Part shown: positions 8,817 to 12,313 of the stretch, piece by piece
Layout of the letters: every line of letters starts with the position of its first letter
Position numbering within the stretch: the stretch's first letter is position 1
Source: DASWHX01 sp036397995
GTDB taxonomy: Bacteria; Bacteroidota; Bacteroidia; Cytophagales; Cyclobacteriaceae
Assembly: GCA_036397995.1 (NCBI GenBank)
Contig: DASWHX010000160.1
Coordinates: 1 to 12,313, forward strand
Length of the DNA: 12,313 nucleotides
Reading direction: 5' to 3'
Translations under genes and position numbers: made by a program
Notes under the pieces: generated by a model
What the model was told of the DNA's origin: nothing
Databases searched by the model: none
The model's input: the letters and a program-made list of their open reading frames with translations, nothing else

Positions 8817-8853
8817 TTTGAATGCGATAATACTTTAATTTTTATTACTTTTG
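8817..8853 (+). promoter_or_regulatory. Candidate Bacteroidota-type promoter for clpS-recR
   Basis: TACTTTTG at 8846-8853 matches the Bacteroidota -7 consensus TAnnTTTG exactly. It lies 33 bases before the clpS ATG, implying a leader of roughly 25 bases. A TTTTTG run ending at 8820 could serve as the -33 element, but the 25-base spacing is longer than the usual 19-21, so that half is doubtful. The element lies in the 79-base divergent region shared with the symporter gene. I could not identify an equally good element for the leftward direction. Confidence 0.45.
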
Positions 8854-8865
8854 CAACAAACCCTG

Positions 8866-8881
8866 GCAGTAAAGCAGTAAA
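8866..8881 (+). repeat. Perfect tandem 8-base repeat in the clpS leader
   Basis: GCAGTAAA occurs twice in direct succession (8866-8873 and 8874-8881), ending five bases before the clpS ATG. A ten-base piece of it, AAGCAGTAAA (8872-8881), recurs at 9781-9790 across the recR stop codon. The repeat covers the place where a ribosome binding site would lie and is not itself a Shine-Dalgarno sequence. Function, if any, is unknown; a slipped duplication is a simple alternative. Confidence 0.6.
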
Positions 8882-8886
8882 CAATT

Positions 8887-9168
8887 ATGTACAATATCTT
8901 TAAGCATGATGAACCGCAGGAGGTTTTGGAAGATGTAAAGGTAGATGATCTGAAAGATCTTGTGGTCTTTAATGATGATGTAAATACTTTCGATCACGTG
9001 ATCAGCACACTAGTTAAAGTCTGTAAGCACTCTAATGAACAAGCTGAGCAGTGTACGTGGATCATTCATTACAAAGGAAAGTGTGCTGTAAAAAAAGGCG
9101 ATGAGCCATTTCTTCGACCCATGAAGGAAGCTATCCTCGATGCGGGAATAAATGCGGCTGTTCTTTAG
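8887..9168 (+). CDS. clpS: ATP-dependent Clp protease adaptor ClpS
   Basis: This small cytoplasmic adaptor (93 residues) binds substrates bearing N-terminal degrons (N-end rule) and delivers them to the ClpA or ClpC unfoldase of the Clp protease. The core 'LVVFNDDVNTFDHVISTLVKVC' has the Asn29-Asp30-Asp31 triad. 'QAEQCTWIIHYKGKCAVKKG' has His61, the other residue that in family structures binds the substrate alpha-amino group. The flexible N-terminal tail (about 1-22) is short and acidic, as needed to engage the unfoldase. The position equivalent to the E. coli gatekeeper Met40 appears to be Phe35. Length is typical. It starts at an ATG with no strong Shine-Dalgarno sequence, and recR follows after 8 bases, suggesting one transcript. 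Confidence 0.95.
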   Translation: MYNIFKHDEPQEVLEDVKVDDLKDLVVFNDDVNTFDHVISTLVKVCKHSNEQAEQCTWIIHYKGKCAVKKGDEPFLRPMKEAILDAGINAAVL

Positions 9169-9176
9169 AAATACCC

Positions 9177-9782
9177 ATGCAATTTCCTTCCAAACTAATT
9201 GAAGATGCTGTAAATGAAATTTCAAAACTTCCGGGTATTGGAAAAAAAACCGCATTGCGATTGGCATTATTTCTACTGAAACAGAAAATAGAAGAAACAG
9301 AAAGTCTGGCAAATTCACTTCTTAATCTTCGTAGTAGAATTACGTATTGTGGTACATGTTTTATGATTTCAGATAACACCGAATGCACATGCCGTTCCAT
9401 TAAAAAAGACCACTCCACTATTTGTGTTGTGGAAGATACACCTGACATTCTCGCCATCGAAAATACTTCGCAATACCAGGGAATGTATCATGTACTCGGA
9501 GGAGTTATTTCACCAATTGACGGCATTGGACCCGATGAACTTCAGATTGAATCCTTAATAAAGCGGATCCAGGCCGACCCGGAGATTAAGGAAATCATCC
9601 TGGCCATAAGTCCCACTTTGGAAGGAGATACAACCGCATTCTATATTTCAAGAAAATTGAAAGGCTTTGGTCTTAAAATTTCTACGATTGCCCGGGGGAT
9701 ACCTGTCGGAGGTGAACTCGAATTTACGGATGAAATTACCCTGGGAAGAAGTATTCTGAACCGAATTAATTATTCAGAGTAA
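9177..9782 (+). CDS. recR: Recombination mediator protein RecR
   Basis: This 201-residue DNA repair protein acts with RecO (and RecF) to load RecA onto SSB-coated single-stranded DNA. Domains are complete and in order. The helix-hairpin-helix is 'ISKLPGIGKKTALRLALFLL' (15-34). A zinc finger with Cys58, Cys61, Cys70 and Cys72 follows. The Toprim domain begins near 'ICVVEDTPDI' with Glu86, and contains 'GGVISPIDGIGPDEL' and 'LEGDTTAFY'. The C-terminal 'ARGIPVGGELEFTDEITLGRSI' segment is the family's Walker-B-like signature. The second half of the zinc finger reads C-x-C where most RecR proteins have C-x-x-C, an in-frame one-residue shortening rather than a frameshift. The ATG at 9177 is 8 bases after the clpS stop, so it is probably co-transcribed with clpS. 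Confidence 0.97.
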   Translation: MQFPSKLIEDAVNEISKLPGIGKKTALRLALFLLKQKIEETESLANSLLNLRSRITYCGTCFMISDNTECTCRSIKKDHSTICVVEDTPDILAIENTSQYQGMYHVLGGVISPIDGIGPDELQIESLIKRIQADPEIKEIILAISPTLEGDTTAFYISRKLKGFGLKISTIARGIPVGGELEFTDEITLGRSILNRINYSE

Positions 9783-9810
9783 GCAGTAAATCACAAAATG
9801 CCTCCATATA

Positions 9811-9840
9811 TTTCATCCGAATACAAAAACACTATTTTTG
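9811..9840 (+). promoter_or_regulatory. Candidate promoter for the aminotransferase-kinase unit
   Basis: TATTTTTG at 9833-9840 fits the Bacteroidota -7 consensus TAnnTTTG exactly, 17 bases before the aminotransferase ATG. The best upstream half is TTTC at 9811-9814, 18 bases away and one base off TTTG. It lies in the 75-base gap after recR, the only sizeable gap in this rightward run of four genes, so it probably separates two transcription units. Confidence 0.5.
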
Positions 9841-9857
9841 CTTCATATAATTAATTG

Positions 9858-11051
9858 ATGGAAAAACTTTCAAACCGAATTTTGGCGCTAGCTGAATCCG
9901 AAACGCTGGTAATGGCTCAAAAAGCCAGAGAATTTAAGGAAAGAGGAGTTGATATCATCAGCCTTAGCCTTGGTGAACCAGATTTTAAAACTCCAAAACA
10001 TATTTGTGAAGCTGCCAAGCAGGCTATAGATGAAGGTAAATACTTTACTTATCCCCCCGTGGCCGGGTACACAGATTTAAGGGAAGCTATCGCGGAGAAA
10101 TTGCGCCGCGATAATAATCTTGATTGGGCTTACCAAAACATAGTTGTTTCAACCGGTGCCAAGCAATCTATCGCCAATGTTTTTTTAAGTTTGCTAAACC
10201 CGGGAGATGAAGTAATCATTCTTGCACCCTATTGGGTAACCTACAGTGAAATCGTGAAACTTGCTGAAGGTGTTCCTGTTTTTGTAAAAGGGAATCTTAA
10301 CAACAACTACAAAGCAACTGCCGACCAAATTGCAGATGCTATTACCTCTAAAACCCGGATGATGATTTTTTCATCTCCAAGTAATCCAACCGGGTCTGTT
10401 TTTACTGAAGAAGAACTCAGACAAATCGCGGATGTTCTAAAAGACAAAAACATTCTGGTGATCTCCGATGAGATCTATGAGTATATCAACTTTACCGGAA
10501 AAAAATTTTCTATTGGCTCGATTCCGGAGATGAAGGAAAAAACCATAACCGTAAACGGATTCTCGAAAGGTTTTGCGATGACCGGCTGGCGTGTAGGATA
10601 CATTGCAGCTCCATTGTTTATAGCGAAAGCATGTAATAAGATGCAAGGCCAGATTACATCGGCTACAAACTCAATTGCACAACGCGCCGCCCTGGCTGCT
10701 TTGAAGTCCGATTTTGGTCCCACCAAAGAAATGGCGGCAGCGTATTTAAAGCGCCGGGATCTGGCTTATGATCTTTTGAATGAAATTCCAGGCGTTAAAA
10801 ACTATAAACCTGCCGGCGCATTTTATTTCTTCCCTGATTTTAGCAGTTATTTTGGAAAATCGGCTGGAGATCGGAAAATTTCAAACTCCGGTGACCTGGT
10901 AATGTATTTTCTGGAAGAAGCCCATGTGTCTTCTGTAAGCGGGGATGCGTTTGGCTCGCCCGAAAACATCCGATTATCTTATGCGGCCAGTGAAGCAGAA
11001 ATTGTCGAGGCAATTCGAAGAATTAAAGAGGCTTTAGCAAAACTTTCGTAA
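9858..11051 (+). CDS. Class I PLP-dependent aminotransferase, aspartate aminotransferase type
   Basis: This cytoplasmic enzyme of 397 residues moves an amino group between an amino acid (probably aspartate) and 2-oxoglutarate. Fold-type I motifs, numbered from the ATG at 9858, are 'GEPDF' (39-43), 'STGAKQS' with Lys102, 'PYWVTY' (124-129), Asn176 in 'PSNPTG', Asp204/Tyr207 in 'SDEIYEY', the PLP lysine Lys237 in 'NGFSKGFAMTGWRVGY', and Arg372 in 'IRLSYA', which binds the substrate alpha-carboxylate. A Lys at position 102 resembles Lys109 of the Thermus aspartate enzyme (subgroup Ib), where it contacts the side-chain carboxylate, supporting aspartate or prephenate specificity. A TTG precedes the ATG in frame (9855) and is less likely the start. 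The heptose kinase follows after 10 bases. Exact substrate use is inferred; other subgroup I aminotransferases look similar. Confidence 0.93.
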   Translation: MEKLSNRILALAESETLVMAQKAREFKERGVDIISLSLGEPDFKTPKHICEAAKQAIDEGKYFTYPPVAGYTDLREAIAEKLRRDNNLDWAYQNIVVSTGAKQSIANVFLSLLNPGDEVIILAPYWVTYSEIVKLAEGVPVFVKGNLNNNYKATADQIADAITSKTRMMIFSSPSNPTGSVFTEEELRQIADVLKDKNILVISDEIYEYINFTGKKFSIGSIPEMKEKTITVNGFSKGFAMTGWRVGYIAAPLFIAKACNKMQGQITSATNSIAQRAALAALKSDFGPTKEMAAAYLKRRDLAYDLLNEIPGVKNYKPAGAFYFFPDFSSYFGKSAGDRKISNSGDLVMYFLEEAHVSSVSGDAFGSPENIRLSYAASEAEIVEAIRRIKEALAKLS

Positions 11052-11061
11052 ATTAAATCCA

Positions 11062-12051
11062 ATGAAACTCGAAGAGGTCTTCCAGAAATTTTCACAAATG
11101 AATTTCCTTGTAATTGGAGACCTCATGGTTGATTGCTACATCCGCGGTCATATTGAAAGAGTTTCGGTAGAAGCACCCATACCCATAGTAAAAGTTAGCA
11201 GTCAGGATTACCACCTTGGAGGTGCCGGCAATGTGGCACTAAATCTATTGGCACTTGGTGCCGGGTCAACAATTTGTTCCGTGGTGGGTTCAGATGATGA
11301 TGGCAGAAGACTTATTCATGAGATTAAAGAATTAGGATTACCTGAGAATGGAATTTTACAATCTGAAAACAGAGTCTCAACAGTAAAAACGAGAGTCATA
11401 TCCGGATCGCAGCAGGTTTTTCGATATGATTCCGAGATAACCGATCCGATAAAAGCCGCGGAAGAGAAGAGTCTGCTGGAGATAATTAAGACTGCAATGC
11501 CCAATGTGGAGGCGGTAATTTTTGAAGACTATGACAAGGGTACTATTACTAAGAATATAATAAGTGAAACTATTGGTGAAGCCAAAAAACATAACAAGCC
11601 CGTAATTGTTGATCCAAAGATTAAGAACTTCCTGAACTATCAGGGTGTAACGTTATTCAAACCGAATCTCAAGGAAATCCGGGAAGGACTTAGAATCGAT
11701 CTGCCTCATTACGACTTGCAATCGATAATTAAAGCCACTAACGAAGTAAAAAGCAGGCTTAATTGCGAGGGAGTATTAGCCACCCTTTCGGCCAGGGGCA
11801 TCTTTATTGATTATAAAGAGGAAAAGCATCATATACCCTCACACGTAAGAACAATTGCGGACATTTCAGGAGCTGGCGATACTGTAGTAAGCGTTGCCGC
11901 CTTAGCATTGGTAGCGGGATTAAGCCCAAAGTCAATCGCTGCTTTAGCAAATCTGGGCGGTGGGATTGCCTGCGAGTCAGTTGGCGTCAATCCTATCAGC
12001 AAAGAGCAACTTTTTGAAGAAGCGCAGCAATATCTGGGTGAAGATATTTAA
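11062..12051 (+). CDS. rfaE1: D-glycero-beta-D-manno-heptose-7-phosphate kinase (RfaE1/HldA type)
   Basis: This 329-residue PfkB/ribokinase-family sugar kinase most resembles the N-terminal kinase half of HldE. It is predicted to phosphorylate heptose 7-phosphate to the 1,7-bisphosphate for lipopolysaccharide core heptose synthesis. Seen are 'IGDLMVDCYIRGHIERVSVEAPIP' (18-41), the substrate-side 'HLGGAGNVALNL' (51-62), 'VDPKIKNF' and 'TLFKPNLKE' (183-205), and the PfkB signature 'DISGAGDTVVSVAALAL' (267-283) with catalytic Asp273 and its anion hole. The protein ends soon after 'GVNPISKEQL', so the cytidylyl/adenylyltransferase half of fused HldE is absent and must be supplied by a separate gene (rfaE2/hldC) elsewhere. 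It lies 10 bases after the aminotransferase and is likely co-transcribed. Some Bacteroidota members of this family may act on other sugars; the heptose assignment rests on motif resemblance. Confidence 0.87.
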   Translation: MKLEEVFQKFSQMNFLVIGDLMVDCYIRGHIERVSVEAPIPIVKVSSQDYHLGGAGNVALNLLALGAGSTICSVVGSDDDGRRLIHEIKELGLPENGILQSENRVSTVKTRVISGSQQVFRYDSEITDPIKAAEEKSLLEIIKTAMPNVEAVIFEDYDKGTITKNIISETIGEAKKHNKPVIVDPKIKNFLNYQGVTLFKPNLKEIREGLRIDLPHYDLQSIIKATNEVKSRLNCEGVLATLSARGIFIDYKEEKHHIPSHVRTIADISGAGDTVVSVAALALVAGLSPKSIAALANLGGGIACESVGVNPISKEQLFEEAQQYLGEDI

Positions 12052-12313
12052 GGTTGCTTTTGTACTTTGTATTCCAGCGTTTTTAATGCCTGTAGTTTAT
12101 ACTGAAACCAAAGTTCAAAGGCAGATATGAGAGAAATTTGTCTGTATTTGTAAATTTTTTTATCCAAACACCCCCCCAGTTTTTACCAAATTTAAAGTGT
12201 TCCCATTATTAAGATTGTTTTCCATGTCAGTGACAATTAATCGATGAAGTCAAGTTCTGAGGTTAATTATTTTTTGAGTTTCTACAAGTTATTATATAGC
12301 TTTTATAATTTAT
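12052..12313. other. Intergenic region, no gene recognised
   Basis: This AT-rich stretch follows the kinase gene to the right edge. No frame on either strand gives a convincing protein. It contains a run of seven C (12171-12177). Weak pairing TGCCT (12087-12091) with AGGCA (12119-12123) around an inner GTTT/AAAC could form a poor hairpin, but no T-tract follows closely, so I do not call a terminator. A promoter-like pair sits near the right end. Confidence 0.6.
12273..12304 (+). promoter_or_regulatory. Candidate Bacteroidota-type promoter reading out of the window
   Basis: TTTG at 12273-12276 is followed after 20 bases by TAGCTTTT at 12297-12304. This fits the -33/-7 spacing of the Bacteroidota promoter, with one mismatch to TAnnTTTG at the last base. 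It would drive a rightward gene lying beyond the edge. The surrounding DNA is very AT-rich, so chance matches are likely. Confidence 0.33.

Noticed and set aside
12187..12194. TAAATTTG on the minus strand as a promoter antisense to the kinase
   Set aside because: Matches TAnnTTTG, but there is no -33 TTTG at a suitable distance, and the region is AT-rich enough for chance matches.

Overview
The window reads as a chromosomal segment of a Bacteroidota bacterium. The evidence is an outer-membrane beta-barrel of the TonB-dependent-receptor type with an FN-type aromatic C-terminus, a ClpS of the 'VVFNDDVNTFDHVI' type, promoter-like elements fitting the Bacteroidota TTTG / TAnnTTTG pattern, few clear Shine-Dalgarno sequences, and moderately AT-rich DNA. 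I cannot place it below phylum with confidence. Coding density is high. I see no rRNA or tRNA gene, insertion sequence, CRISPR array, prophage gene or toxin-antitoxin pair.

Left part (59-4649, minus strand): a two-gene unit with the large single-chain pyruvate:ferredoxin/flavodoxin oxidoreductase (NifJ) first and a dihydroorotate-dehydrogenase-like flavoprotein second, separated by 4 bases. The DHOD-like protein keeps the FMN-barrel fold signatures but has no Cys or Ser where a true DHODH has its catalytic base, so it is probably not a pyrimidine enzyme. Its tight linkage to NifJ suggests a role in pyruvate or ferredoxin redox metabolism. This is the least explained part of the window.

Middle (4826-8807): an outer-membrane barrel of about 847 residues with a signal peptide, a much reduced plug-like N-terminus and an EF-hand-like acidic loop, reading rightward. 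It meets tail to tail, with an 8-base overlap of stop regions, a leftward sodium:solute symporter (SLC5/SSS family). Neither has a SusD-like or enzyme partner here, so their substrates cannot be read from context.

Right part (8887-12051, plus strand): clpS (N-end-rule adaptor for ClpAP/ClpCP) and recR (recombination mediator) are 8 bases apart and look co-transcribed from a promoter in the short divergent region shared with the symporter. A second unit, with its own TAnnTTTG element, holds a class I PLP aminotransferase of the aspartate type and a RfaE1/HldA-type heptose-7-phosphate kinase without the fused nucleotidyltransferase domain. The last 262 bases hold no convincing gene. They end in a promoter-like pair that probably serves a gene beyond the right edge.

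Overall this is mostly conserved metabolic, repair and envelope genes. I found no obvious new multi-gene system. The items most worth following are the NifJ/DHOD-like pair, the plug-poor barrel, a CxC variant of the RecR zinc finger, and a tandem 8-base repeat directly ahead of clpS.
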